A stretch of DNA of 64,000 bases. Source: Adhaeribacter aerolatus. GTDB lineage: Bacteria > Bacteroidota > Bacteroidia > Cytophagales > Hymenobacteraceae. How positions within the stretch are numbered: position 1 is the stretch's first letter; each line of letters begins with the position of its first letter. Position numbers and translations under genes: made by a program. Below, in pieces: positions 8,661 to 17,053 of the stretch. The notes beneath the pieces were generated by a model. The model saw only the letters and a program-made list of their open reading frames with translations, did no database searches and was not told where the DNA came from. Where the stretch lies: assembly GCF_007991635.1 (NCBI RefSeq), contig NZ_BJYS01000025.1, positions 1-64,000 of the forward strand, written 5' to 3'.

Positions 8661-8871
8661 ACATTCTTATTTTGGGTAAATTTACAGATTTTGCCTATCG
8701 GTTTAAAAACTGTTACATAATTTAATTCTGCTTTAGAATATTAAAACCGACCAACTAAAAAAGCCACCGTAATCTGGTAGCAACGGCAGGAGGGGTAGCA
8801 GTTTACCCGGAAAGATACTTGTATAAAATCAGGTTTTAAGGAGATTAATAACTACCCTAAACGCAAATTCT

Positions 8872-9318
8872 CTATAAAATCACGGGCTGGTTTTTAGCGC
8901 CTAGCCAGGCTAGGGCACTTTGTTCTTCCCGGAAATAATGCAAGCTCAACAAATGACTTAAACTTTCCATGGTGCCGTTCGGCGATTCTTCTTTTAATTC
9001 CTGGTAATGCTGTGCACCAAGCAAGTAAGCCAGGTAAATGCCTTCTTTAAACTGTTGCATCAGGCGCGGGGCAAACTCCTGCATCATCCAGGTTTCATCG
9101 GCGTCAGTAGCCCGGCCGCGCTGTCTGATATCAATTAAAATGTGCTTTACCTGTAGGTGCTGCATGTGCCGGAACAACTGTTCGTACACCTCCTGAATAA
9201 TTGCCGACGGTGCTTTCTTCTGCCAGGTTAACCACAAAATATTTGGTTTGGATAAAAGAATTAATGCTGCTGAATCGGATTGATACAGCGGCTGCACGGT
9301 TGGTTTTTCAGAAGACAT
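8872..9318 (-). CDS. STAS-like hypothetical protein, paralogue 2
   Basis: Protein of 148 residues with the same layout as the gene at 8238-8660. The shared block is I-D-I-R-Q-R-G-R-A-T-D-A-D-E-T-W near the middle, followed by F-A-P-R-L and an A-Y-L-L strand. No signal peptide or membrane segment; probably cytosolic. About 210 bases separate the paralogues, so co-transcription is possible but not shown. Function unknown; a small regulatory or partner-binding role is only a guess. Confidence 0.65.
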   Translation of the reverse strand: MSSEKPTVQPLYQSDSAALILLSKPNILWLTWQKKAPSAIIQEVYEQLFRHMQHLQVKHILIDIRQRGRATDADETWMMQEFAPRLMQQFKEGIYLAYLLGAQHYQELKEESPNGTMESLSHLLSLHYFREEQSALAWLGAKNQPVIL

Positions 9319-9562
9319 AAATATAATTTAAAGAAGTAACGCTTAAGAATTATTAGTAGTAAATATAAAAGAAAGAAGGGTTGCTAAAGCAAATAAAGGC
9401 TGTAAATATTTAATTTATTTTAGTTTTACTACCGGTATCTTTCTTTCATTATTCTGAAAAGCAAATTTTGCAAAAGTTACTAATGAACGAGCGGAGTGGC
9501 AATCCTCTCAGAATGGTGCTCCCGAAAGGTTGCAGCCGCTTGGGTAATAATATTAATTTTTA

Positions 9563-10465
9563 TTAAAATGGAAGCTTTACGCCATACACCGGAATTTTAG
9601 AGGTAAAATGTTGCTGCAGTTGGCTTAAAGTAGTTGCGTTAGCGCGGTTGATTATCTGGCGGCCGTCTATTTCGTGTACGGGCGTGAGTTCACCCATGGT
9701 GCCGGTGGTAAAAACTTCATCGGCATTATAGAACTCCGTCAGCGATAAATTTTTTTCGATGGCGGGTATCCCTAACTCCGCCGCCATTTCCAACACCAGT
9801 TTGCGGGTAATGCCGGGCAGGCAAGCATCCGCGTGGGGCGTAAACAACCGGCCGTCTTTAATCATAAACAAATTAGTGGCATTGGTTTCGGCTACAAAAC
9901 CCAGCAAATCCAGCATTACCGCATCATCGGCGCCGGCTACGTTGGCTTCTATCTTGGCCAGAATATTATTTAACAGGTTGTTGTGGTGAATTTTGGAATC
10001 CAGGAACTGCGGATTGTTGCGGCGAATGGCACTGGTAATAAGCCGGATGCCCTGGGCATTATCGTAAACCGGGGGCTTGTGCTCGGCGAGTACAATTAAG
10101 GTACAGCCGGCCTGGTTCAGGCGTGGGTCCATGCCCGAGGTAACTTTTTCGCCGCGGGTAAGTGTAAGCCGAATGTGTGCATTATCGTGCATCTGGTTCG
10201 CTTCGAGGGTAGCAAAAACAGCCTGTTTAATTTCTTCGCGGCTCGGGATGTTGGCAAAGGCTAAGGCGTGCGCCGAATAATGCATCCGGTCGATGTGCTG
10301 CTCTAGCATGAAAGCGTACCCGTTATAAATCCGGATGCCTTCCCAAACCGCATCGCCGCCTTGTACCACACTATCAAAAACCGAAACTTTGGCTTCGTGA
10401 CGGGCGCACAAACCATTTACCCAAACTTGAATGTCCGCGTTTTGCGGGTTGTATTTTTGCTGCAT
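9563..10465 (-). CDS. Class IV PLP aminotransferase (branched-chain/D-amino-acid type)
   Basis: Protein of 300 residues, usual for fold-type IV aminotransferases. The N-terminus has F-D-S-V-V-Q-G-G-D-A-V-W-E-G-I-R-I-Y, the family's first block. The PLP lysine is probably Lys158 in D-S-K-I-H-H-N-N-L-L-N-N. E-T-N-A-T-N-L-F and G-I-T-R-K near 193-220 are the glutamate and phosphate-binding blocks; T-T-G-T-M-G-E-L near 255 is the last. IlvE, D-amino-acid aminotransferase and 4-amino-4-deoxychorismate lyase share these, so the substrate is uncertain. It begins 2 bases after the sulfotransferase-like gene and is almost surely in its operon. Confidence 0.82.
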   Translation of the reverse strand: MQQKYNPQNADIQVWVNGLCARHEAKVSVFDSVVQGGDAVWEGIRIYNGYAFMLEQHIDRMHYSAHALAFANIPSREEIKQAVFATLEANQMHDNAHIRLTLTRGEKVTSGMDPRLNQAGCTLIVLAEHKPPVYDNAQGIRLITSAIRRNNPQFLDSKIHHNNLLNNILAKIEANVAGADDAVMLDLLGFVAETNATNLFMIKDGRLFTPHADACLPGITRKLVLEMAAELGIPAIEKNLSLTEFYNADEVFTTGTMGELTPVHEIDGRQIINRANATTLSQLQQHFTSKIPVYGVKLPF

Positions 10466-10467
10466 AA

Positions 10468-11181
10468 TCAGGCGGTAATCGCTTTTTGTTTCAATATTTT
10501 ATAATACGGCAGGGCGCTTTCGTACACGTCTTGCAAATGAGCCGGAACTTCGGCAGTATTTTCGGTAGGCGCCACAAACCCGGTAGATTGGTGTACATTA
10601 TTATACCAGTATTTGGCCCAGATGCCATCCTCGGGGCGGGTACCGGCCGGCCACGTAAGCATGGCTTCGGTAAACGGAATCTCCAGCGCCTGGCACAAAC
10701 GGGATAAAACAGCGGCCGGGTTTTGCCGGATATCGTCGCCGTCTACTACCAATGGCTGGCAGCCTTCCTTTTCCAGCCAGGAGAAGATTTCCTGCTGGTG
10801 CTTCAGGCCAATATCAGCGAGCGTCGGCGATTCGCGCACTTTGGCATAAGAAATCAGCATCTGGCCAGGCTCCCGGATTAAAAATATATTGCGGTAGCTT
10901 TTAATCAGATCAAAGTTAAACCCTTGCAAGTGGTGCCCCATGTTCTTTACAAATACCTGTTCTTTTTCCTGGCCGGCCTGTGCAATTAGCGCAAATATTT
11001 TAGCCGGGTCGGGTTCCAGGGTATTCATTATTTCGTCGCGGCCGGGGTGGTGCAAGCCGGTGTGCTGCAGGTAAAAACCGTAAAAAGGTTCGTCCAGCAC
11101 CTGGGTGTCGGGTCGTTGGGCAAAGGAGTACATCAAAGCCGTAGAAATATTACGCGGCCCCGATATCAGGTGTATCACCAT
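10468..11181 (-). CDS. Sulfotransferase-family P-loop protein
   Basis: Protein of 237 residues. I-S-G-P-R-N-I-S-T-A-L at residues 6-16 matches the 5'-phosphosulfate loop of sulfotransferases. F-L-I-R-E-P near 100-105, followed by a serine-containing helix, is like the 3'-phosphate site (usually R-D-P). No signal peptide, so cytosolic. It may transfer sulfate from PAPS or may only share the fold. It is the first gene of a two-gene operon with the aminotransferase, so the two may act on one amino-acid-derived substrate; that link is inference from the 2-base spacing. Confidence 0.7.
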   Translation of the reverse strand: MVIHLISGPRNISTALMYSFAQRPDTQVLDEPFYGFYLQHTGLHHPGRDEIMNTLEPDPAKIFALIAQAGQEKEQVFVKNMGHHLQGFNFDLIKSYRNIFLIREPGQMLISYAKVRESPTLADIGLKHQQEIFSWLEKEGCQPLVVDGDDIRQNPAAVLSRLCQALEIPFTEAMLTWPAGTRPEDGIWAKYWYNNVHQSTGFVAPTENTAEVPAHLQDVYESALPYYKILKQKAITA

Positions 11182-11534
11182 AAGAGTTTTGCTGGTGGTA
11201 TTTTATAATAATTACTTAATTAGCGGCGCTAATATAACAGATTAGACTAAACCAGCGCTAAAATTGGCGGGAGGTGAACGCTGAAAAGTCTTAGTCCGAT
11301 TTCAGTAATATTAGAAATAATATACCTTTATAATGTGCCTTGAATGCCTTTTTGTAATTTTAAACAGCGAGTTAATTGAAGAATGTACAGAAATTGAAAC
11401 CGCTAATGTAAAGTAAATAGGCTTCTTTTTCCAGCCAGGCTTACAGTTTAGCGGTGGAAATAAACCCAATAAAAAAGGAGTAGCTAGAGAAGCAACTCCT
11501 TTTCTTCGATGATGCAGGAGATTAAAATATATTA
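11182..11534. other. Intergenic with one terminator
   Basis: About 350 bases. Apart from the hairpin at 11471-11503 I see no gene or repeat. The left end must hold the promoter for the sulfotransferase-aminotransferase pair. Confidence 0.5.
11471..11503 (-). terminator. Rho-independent terminator
   Basis: Stem AAAAGGAGT/ACTCCTTTT with a 13-base loop, followed by Ts on the minus strand. It ends the transcript of the collagen-like lipoprotein gene 32 bases upstream. Confidence 0.75.
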
Positions 11535-12170
11535 TTATTTTAATGTTATCTTTTGAACACTTGCTTCTGTGATGTTGTAATATTTAGCTACCTCACTATA
11601 TTTTTTAAGATCTATATCAGGCTTACTGACCCTTCCATTTCTGAGTGTTCCAGGCAGAATTATTATTCTAAATCCTTGCTGATCTGTATAGTCTGCTACA
11701 TTAGCTAAGGTAGTAAAATCAAAGGTTCCATTCATAAATACCCTTAATACTGTTCTGGTATAATAAAAATTATAGTGTATCAAACCTTCTTTTAAGAAGG
11801 TTGTTTCGGGCAATGGCATCCAAACCTCACTATTATCATCTTCATTACCTAAATAATGATAAACTAACATTACATCACCTTCATTTATAGTGATGTTGGT
11901 TTTTAAAGCAGTATTTATTGCCGAAATGTCAGCGTATAAGGCATAACCATTAGCAGCATTAAAGGTATAGCCGATTTCAAAAACATTCGCTGTAGCAGAA
12001 GCTCCGGCTGGTCCCGCCGGCCCTTGCGCTCCAGGTGTTCCTGGCGTTCCGGCTGGTCCCTGCGGACCGGGTTCACCTTGAGGGCCTTCAGGGCCTTCGC
12101 AAGCCAAGCCTAAACCAAGGACTAAAATCATTAAAAAGTGGAAGATTCTAAAATGTAGGATTCTTTTCAT
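11535..12170 (-). CDS. Lipoprotein with short collagen-like Gly-X-Y tract
   Basis: Protein of 211 residues. The N-terminus has a basic start, hydrophobic core and lipobox L-G-L-A-C with Cys24. About eleven Gly-X-Y triplets follow directly (G-P-E, G-P-Q, G-E-P and so on, residues 26-58), then a domain of about 150 residues rich in aromatic and beta residues that I do not recognise. Similar short collagen-like stalks followed by a globular domain occur in surface lipoproteins of Bacteroidota. The globular part is coded in more AT-rich DNA than the neighbouring genes. Likely surface-exposed; function unknown. Confidence 0.75.
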   Translation of the reverse strand: MKRILHFRIFHFLMILVLGLGLACEGPEGPQGEPGPQGPAGTPGTPGAQGPAGPAGASATANVFEIGYTFNAANGYALYADISAINTALKTNITINEGDVMLVYHYLGNEDDNSEVWMPLPETTFLKEGLIHYNFYYTRTVLRVFMNGTFDFTTLANVADYTDQQGFRIIILPGTLRNGRVSKPDIDLKKYSEVAKYYNITEASVQKITLK

Positions 12171-12436
12171 AGTGGAAGATGTTATAAAAATATAATGTAT
12201 ATTAAAGAATAAATCTGAAACAAAAAAGCGTTATTCCTAAAGTTTAACGCTTTTGTGCAAAGTTTTAAAGCTATATTAATTTAAGCGCAAGTAAGTGCTA
12301 ATAAATTATTTAAAATAAGACGAGGCAGCACGAAGGCACAATATCAGAAAAAGCACCATGCTTCCTAAATACAACTGATGTTACGCCGTATTTTTAATCA
12401 AAAAGCTTTTAGTTTTAAAATAAGTTGCCCTATTCT

Positions 12437-13342
12437 CTAATACAGATAGAAATATCCTTCCCCAACCAAAGCACTTTTACCACCTACCTGCACCGAAGTT
12501 ATTTTTTTGTTTTCCTGCCCGATGGTTATGTACAAAAGGCTGGGACGGCCCATTTCGTAACCTTGCTCACAAATAAGGTGCGACGGAGATTCTGATGGTA
12601 CCACACCGTAATGTACCAGATAGCAGCCCAATGGGCCACAGGCGCTGCCGGTTGCCGGGTCTTCGGGAATGCCAAAAGCGGGTGCAAACATGCGGCCGTG
12701 CACCGCATGGGCCGGATTCTCGGTTTCGGTAGAGAACAGGAAAACACTTTCGGCGCCGAGGTGGCTTAACTGATTTTCCAGTACATCCTGCCGAAGTTTA
12801 GCTCTTTTTACGGCAGTTAAGGTTTTTAGCGGAATGTAAAAGAACGGCACGCCGCACGATACTACCTGGGCCGGATAATCCGTATCAATATCGGAAGGGT
12901 TTAGAGAAAGTAAATCGGCTAATATTTGGGTATTGGTAAACGTAGCGCCAAACTGGGGCAGCGGTTGCGCCATGGTAATCAAACCTAGCTTATCCGCCTT
13001 TTTCTCGAAATTTACGGTAATATCGCCTACGCCTTCTTCAAATATTAGCTGGTTGCCGGTTGGTTTTAAATAGCCTTGCTGCAGCAGCACGAAAGCAGTA
13101 CCAATGGTTGGGTGGCCGGCCATGGGCAGTTCTTTGCCCGGCGTAAAAATGCGCAGTTTAATGTCGTTGGCCGGGTTGGTTGGGGGCAGCACAAAAGTGG
13201 TTTCGGAGAGGTTAAGCTCTTTCGCAATTTTCTGCATCAGGTGCTCCGGTACGTCTTGCCCCTCCGGGAAAACTGCTAATTGATTACCACCAAAAACTTC
13301 TTCGGTAAAAACATCGGCCAAGTAATAGTGTAATTTTTTCAT
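12437..13342 (-). CDS. PhzF-family isomerase/epimerase
   Basis: Protein of about 301 residues from the ATG at 13342 (the frame runs 16 codons further). It has the PhzF blocks: F-G-G-N-Q-L-A-V-F at residues 17-25, L-N-L-S-E-T-T-F-V with likely catalytic Glu47, G-H-P-T-I-G-T-A-F-V near 73, and D-P-A-T-G-S-A-C-G-P-L near 230. Two similar halves, each a hotdog-like barrel, are typical. The family includes PhzF of phenazine synthesis and many enzymes of unknown substrate; there is no phenazine cluster here, so the substrate is open. It is separated from metZ by a terminator. Confidence 0.88.
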   Translation of the reverse strand: MKKLHYYLADVFTEEVFGGNQLAVFPEGQDVPEHLMQKIAKELNLSETTFVLPPTNPANDIKLRIFTPGKELPMAGHPTIGTAFVLLQQGYLKPTGNQLIFEEGVGDITVNFEKKADKLGLITMAQPLPQFGATFTNTQILADLLSLNPSDIDTDYPAQVVSCGVPFFYIPLKTLTAVKRAKLRQDVLENQLSHLGAESVFLFSTETENPAHAVHGRMFAPAFGIPEDPATGSACGPLGCYLVHYGVVPSESPSHLICEQGYEMGRPSLLYITIGQENKKITSVQVGGKSALVGEGYFYLY

Positions 13343-13388
13343 AGTTTGGGTTTGGATAGTTTCTGGTTTGAAGAAATTAAATAAACAC

Positions 13389-13446
13389 AAAGCCTGCTTC
13401 CCGGCTTCCGACTTAAAAAAAATACGGAAGAAAAGAAGCAGGCTTT
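13389..13446 (-). terminator. Terminator after metZ
   Basis: Perfect 12-bp arms (AAAGCCTGCTTC and GAAGCAGGCTTT) with a loop of about 34 bases. It lies just past the metZ stop and marks the likely end of the sulfur block. Confidence 0.7.
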
Positions 13447-13457
13447 GGGTTAGTTGT

Positions 13458-14633
13458 TTAGGCTGAAGCGGTCAGGGCTTGCTCAATATCCCCAATAATG
13501 TCGTTAATATTTTCCAGGCCAACGGAAATCCGGATGAGGCCATCAAATATTCCCACGGCGGCGCGTTCGTTCGGGGTAAGTTTAGAATGGGTCATAGAGG
13601 CCGGATGCGTAACCGTAGTACGGGTATCGCCGAGGTTAGCCGTTTTGGAAGCAATTTGCAACGCATCCATAAACTTCTGCGCCCGCTCGTAACCGCCCTT
13701 TACTACAAAGGTTACAATACCGCCGCCCTGCGTCATTTGCTTTTTAGCCAGTTCGTGCTGCGGGTGCGAAGGCAGCATCGGGTATAAAACCGATTCCATT
13801 TCGAGGTGGGTATCCAGGTGCTGGGCTAAAGCCAGCGCACTGCTGCAGTGGCGGTCCATGCGCACCGGCAGCGTTTCGAGGCTCTTCGATAATATCCAGG
13901 CATTAAACGGCGACAAAGCCGGGCCCGTGTGGCGCGAGAAAAACCGGATTTCGGAGATTAAATCTTTGCGGCCCACAATAACGCCCCCTAATACCCGGCC
14001 CTGGCCATCGATATATTTGGTGGCCGAATGGATAACCAAATCGGCACCGTACTGGATAGGCGTTTGCAGGTAAGGTGTGGCAAAACAATTATCAACGCTG
14101 AAAATAATATTATGCTTACGCGCCAGCTTGCCCAGCCATTCCAGGTCTATAAGCTCCAGTTGCGGGTTAGAAGGCGTTTCGATAAATATCATTTTGGTAT
14201 TTTCCTGGATCAGGCTTTCCCATTCTTCGGGCCGGGCGGCATCGGCGTAAGTACTGGTAATACCCCACTTAGGCAGCACGCGGGTAAGTAACTGGTGCGA
14301 AGAACCAAATACCGACCGGGAAGCCAAAATGTGATCGCCGGCTTGCAACAGCGCGCCAAATCCGGTAAATACTGCTGCCATCCCCGAGGCAAAGGCAAAA
14401 CCGTCTTCAGCACCTTCCAGCACGCACATTTTTTCGATAAACTCCGAAGTATTAGGATTAGAAAAACGGGAATAAATATTACCTTCCAGTTCGTCGGCAA
14501 ACAGCGCGCGGCCTTGTTCCGCCGATTCAAAAGTAAAGCTGGAAGTTAAATAAAGCGGTACCGAATGCTCGCGGAATTCGGTACGGGCAGCCTGGGTACG
14601 AATGGTTTGGGTTTCTTTATTTTTATTTTTCAA
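13458..14633 (-). CDS. metZ: O-succinylhomoserine sulfhydrylase (Cys/Met metabolism PLP enzyme)
   Basis: Protein of 391 residues of the Cys/Met-metabolism PLP family. The N-terminus has Y-S-R-F-S-N-P-N, and F-A-S-G-M-A-A contacts the cofactor. The PLP lysine is Lys206 in H-S-A-T-K-Y-I-D-G. Length and the R-T-Q-A-A-R-T-E-F-R-E-H-S start fit O-succinylhomoserine sulfhydrylase, which makes homocysteine from O-succinylhomoserine and sulfide in the cytosol. Cystathionine gamma-synthase or a lyase cannot be excluded, but the nearby sulfite reductase, the source of sulfide, favours sulfhydrylation. The start is TTG at 14633; I see no upstream ATG. It may have its own promoter. Confidence 0.82.
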   Translation of the reverse strand: MKNKNKETQTIRTQAARTEFREHSVPLYLTSSFTFESAEQGRALFADELEGNIYSRFSNPNTSEFIEKMCVLEGAEDGFAFASGMAAVFTGFGALLQAGDHILASRSVFGSSHQLLTRVLPKWGITSTYADAARPEEWESLIQENTKMIFIETPSNPQLELIDLEWLGKLARKHNIIFSVDNCFATPYLQTPIQYGADLVIHSATKYIDGQGRVLGGVIVGRKDLISEIRFFSRHTGPALSPFNAWILSKSLETLPVRMDRHCSSALALAQHLDTHLEMESVLYPMLPSHPQHELAKKQMTQGGGIVTFVVKGGYERAQKFMDALQIASKTANLGDTRTTVTHPASMTHSKLTPNERAAVGIFDGLIRISVGLENINDIIGDIEQALTASA

Positions 14634-14655
14634 TTTTATTCTGGTTTTAAAGTGG

Positions 14656-14663
14656 CAAAAATA
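14656..14663 (-). promoter_or_regulatory. Possible -7 element upstream of metZ
   Basis: TATTTTTG on the minus strand fits TAnnTTTG and lies 23 bases before the TTG start. No good -33 TTG is seen, so this is tentative. It would let metZ be transcribed apart from the upstream genes. Confidence 0.35.
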
Positions 14664-14738
14664 GGAGGAGCCTTCTCGAAATCCTACACTAATAGTTGTA
14701 TAATTATTTAATAATCAATATTTAACCTTTAAAACTGT

Positions 14739-16295
14739 TTAAAATACCGAGGTGTAAATATTGCGCAGACTCAGAATGATTACAACCAATCCTACAATTA
14801 TCATCATGGTTTTAACCGGCAGCCGGCGGGCAATAAGGGCAGCAAACGGCGCGGCTACGGTACCACCCAATACCAACCCCAATACCACCTGCCAGTGCGA
14901 AAAGCCAATCAGGGTAATAAACGTAACAGAGCTGGCAAACGACACAAAGAACTCGGTTAGGTTAACCGACCCAATGGTATACATGGGGTGCCGGCCGCTG
15001 GCAATGAGCGAAGAAGATACAATCGGGCCCCAGCCACCACCGCCCACCGAATCGAGGAAGCCGCCGGTTACGGCTAGTAAACCCATTTTGCGGATGCGTC
15101 TTTTCTTTATCGTTTGCCGGATGGCCTTGCGGATAATTATAAACCCAAGGGCCAGCGTGTAAATAGCTACTACCGGTTTTATAATATAGGCATACTCTTC
15201 GGCCGAAGTTAAAACATAAGCCCCCAGGATAGCGCCTAGTACGCCGGGCAGCAACAATGTTTTAAATAATTTGCTGTTTACGTTGCCAAAACGCAGGTGC
15301 ATTAAGCCCGATACACCGCTGGTAAATATTTCGGAGGCGTGAACGCTGGCACTAACGGCCGCCGGCGGAATACCAAACGAGAGCAGAAAAGTAGTAGCGC
15401 TTACCCCATAAGCCATACCCAAGGCGCCATCGATCATTTGGGCAATGAAACCGGCCAGCATAAAGTACAGAATATCCGACTCGATGCTGTTAGCGGCCTG
15501 CAAAGCATACCCGCCGATGGTGCTAAGCGGCATGAAACTAAAAAGCAGATGCCCAAAAACCATTAAGGCTATGGCCGACAGTCCGATGAGCAGGCGGTAA
15601 CGCCAACTATGTCGGATAAATGTTATCTTTTGGGTAGTAACCAGCGTTGGCTGTACCGGCGCCGGGGTTATAACAGATTCGGAAACGGCATCCGGCGCCA
15701 GCGAAGCAGTTACAGCGTTTAATTGCTTCACCTTTTCAGCAAAGTCGCCGGTTAAAGTAGTACGGATGCGTTCAATATTCTGGAGCAAACTATCCATTTC
15801 GGCCGGAAAGGTTTCGTTTAATACCTCTTTTACCCGTTTGGCCACGGTGGGCGATTTGCCGTTGGTCGAGATCGCAATTTTTAAATTCCCTTTCTGAACA
15901 ATGGAACTCAGGTAAAAATCACATTCCTGCGGGGTATCGGCTACGTTGGCTAATATTTTGCGGGCTCTGGCCACCTGTTTTACGTAGGTGTTCACGCCTT
16001 TATCGTTGGTTGCTGCAATAACCAGGTCTTTCCCGTTTAAATCAGTTTCTTCGAAAGGCTTTTGAATTAATTTAAGTTTTGGGTACTGGTTTGCCAGATC
16101 TCTAATCTCAGTTCGGATTTCGGGTGCCACTAAGGTTATGGTGGCCTCCGGGCTGTTGCGTAAAACGGCCGTAAGTTTTTCTTCGCCTACGAAACCGCCG
16201 CCAACTATCAGGGTATGTAAATCATGTAATTTCAGAAAAACCGGAAATAAGTGGTTTTCTGCGGCGGAAGTTTTCTGCTCAGTTTCGGTTAACAC
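14739..16295 (-). CDS. Fusion of precorrin-2 dehydrogenase (siroheme synthase N-domain) and TSUP transporter
   Basis: Protein of 518 residues with two parts. Residues 15-215 match the NAD-binding dehydrogenase/ferrochelatase domain of siroheme synthase: V-G-G-G-F-V-G-E-E-K at 31-40 and A-A-T-N-D with Asp98, the residue position used in CysG-like enzymes. Residues 228-518 hold about eight membrane helices of the TauE/SafE (TSUP) family, which moves sulfite, sulfonates or related anions. The uroporphyrinogen methyltransferase domain of CysG is absent, so another gene must supply precorrin-2. The start is GTG at 16295. It lies downstream of the siroheme-dependent reductase gene, which fits a role in cofactor supply and sulfur anion transport. 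Confidence 0.85.
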   Translation of the reverse strand: MLTETEQKTSAAENHLFPVFLKLHDLHTLIVGGGFVGEEKLTAVLRNSPEATITLVAPEIRTEIRDLANQYPKLKLIQKPFEETDLNGKDLVIAATNDKGVNTYVKQVARARKILANVADTPQECDFYLSSIVQKGNLKIAISTNGKSPTVAKRVKEVLNETFPAEMDSLLQNIERIRTTLTGDFAEKVKQLNAVTASLAPDAVSESVITPAPVQPTLVTTQKITFIRHSWRYRLLIGLSAIALMVFGHLLFSFMPLSTIGGYALQAANSIESDILYFMLAGFIAQMIDGALGMAYGVSATTFLLSFGIPPAAVSASVHASEIFTSGVSGLMHLRFGNVNSKLFKTLLLPGVLGAILGAYVLTSAEEYAYIIKPVVAIYTLALGFIIIRKAIRQTIKKRRIRKMGLLAVTGGFLDSVGGGGWGPIVSSSLIASGRHPMYTIGSVNLTEFFVSFASSVTFITLIGFSHWQVVLGLVLGGTVAAPFAALIARRLPVKTMMIIVGLVVIILSLRNIYTSVF

Positions 16296-16439
16296 GTATT
16301 TAGTTTTTGTTCCGCCCTTACCCTTCCTGGGTGAAGAAGGGTAGGTTTTAAAAGGGCAGGAAGATGATTTAGGGTAATCTGTATAAATATTATATTGCCT
16401 TTGGTATTAAAAGCTAGTGAATTTATTTGCTTGTTACGG

Positions 16440-17003
16440 TTATACAAGGTTTAACACCGGCGGCTTATCTTTTATCGTTTCCAACAACGACTGAATTAAT
16501 GTATCAAGTTCCTTCGCTGTAAATTCATCGGGAATATTGCCTTGGCGATTAATTTTACTTCTGGCTCCCGAAATTAAAAGTTTAGCGTGCTCACCAATTC
16601 TTGCGCCTAAAGTATTCATAATAAGAATCAAGGCTTCATAAGCTTTTTCTCCTTGCCCCGAAGCAACAATTAAGGCTACCGGTTTACCGGAGAAAATGGT
16701 AGTTGATACGGTCCATTCCAATGCGTTTTTCAACACGCCGGGTAAGCTAAACACGTATTCGGGGGTGCAAATAATAATTCCATCCGCGGCTTCTATTGCC
16801 TCCCGAAATTCTCTGACACTAACCGGAAGGTTTTCAGTATCTAAGTCGGGGTTGAAGTGGGGTAGCTCGGCAATGCGGTTATAAAGCTGAATGTCCAGGC
16901 TTTCCTGGTAATGTTCAGCTAAATAGCTTAGAAGTAATTCGTTTACAGAATTACTTCTAAGACTACCTGAAACTGCTATTATTTTCTTTCGGATTATTGC
17001 CAT
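16440..17003 (-). CDS. NADPH-dependent FMN reductase family protein
   Basis: Protein of 187 residues with a flavodoxin-like fold. S-G-S-L-R-S-N-S-V-N at residues 12-21 is the phosphate-binding loop, and T-P-E-Y-V-F-S-L-P-G-V-L-K-N-A-L-E-W near 80-97 is the typical FMN-reductase block. Members reduce FMN, quinones or metals with NAD(P)H. It lies 50 bases after the sulfite reductase gene in the same direction, so it could supply reduced flavin or electrons to sulfur metabolism; that partner role is inferred from position. Confidence 0.82.
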   Translation of the reverse strand: MAIIRKKIIAVSGSLRSNSVNELLLSYLAEHYQESLDIQLYNRIAELPHFNPDLDTENLPVSVREFREAIEAADGIIICTPEYVFSLPGVLKNALEWTVSTTIFSGKPVALIVASGQGEKAYEALILIMNTLGARIGEHAKLLISGARSKINRQGNIPDEFTAKELDTLIQSLLETIKDKPPVLNLV

Positions 17004-17053
17004 TTAAATTGATTTAACGCTTTCTAAACCGAAATATATAAGGATTTATAAGC

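Noticed and set aside
13389-13446. SAM riboswitch near metZ
   Set aside because: The hairpin lies at the 3' end of metZ, and the 105-base space before metZ is too short and lacks a recognisable SAM-binding fold.
16310-16380. TACCCTTC/GAAGGGTA hairpin between the flavin reductase and fusion genes as a terminator
   Set aside because: No T tract follows on the transcribed strand; it could be an RNA processing or stability hairpin, but the evidence is thin.
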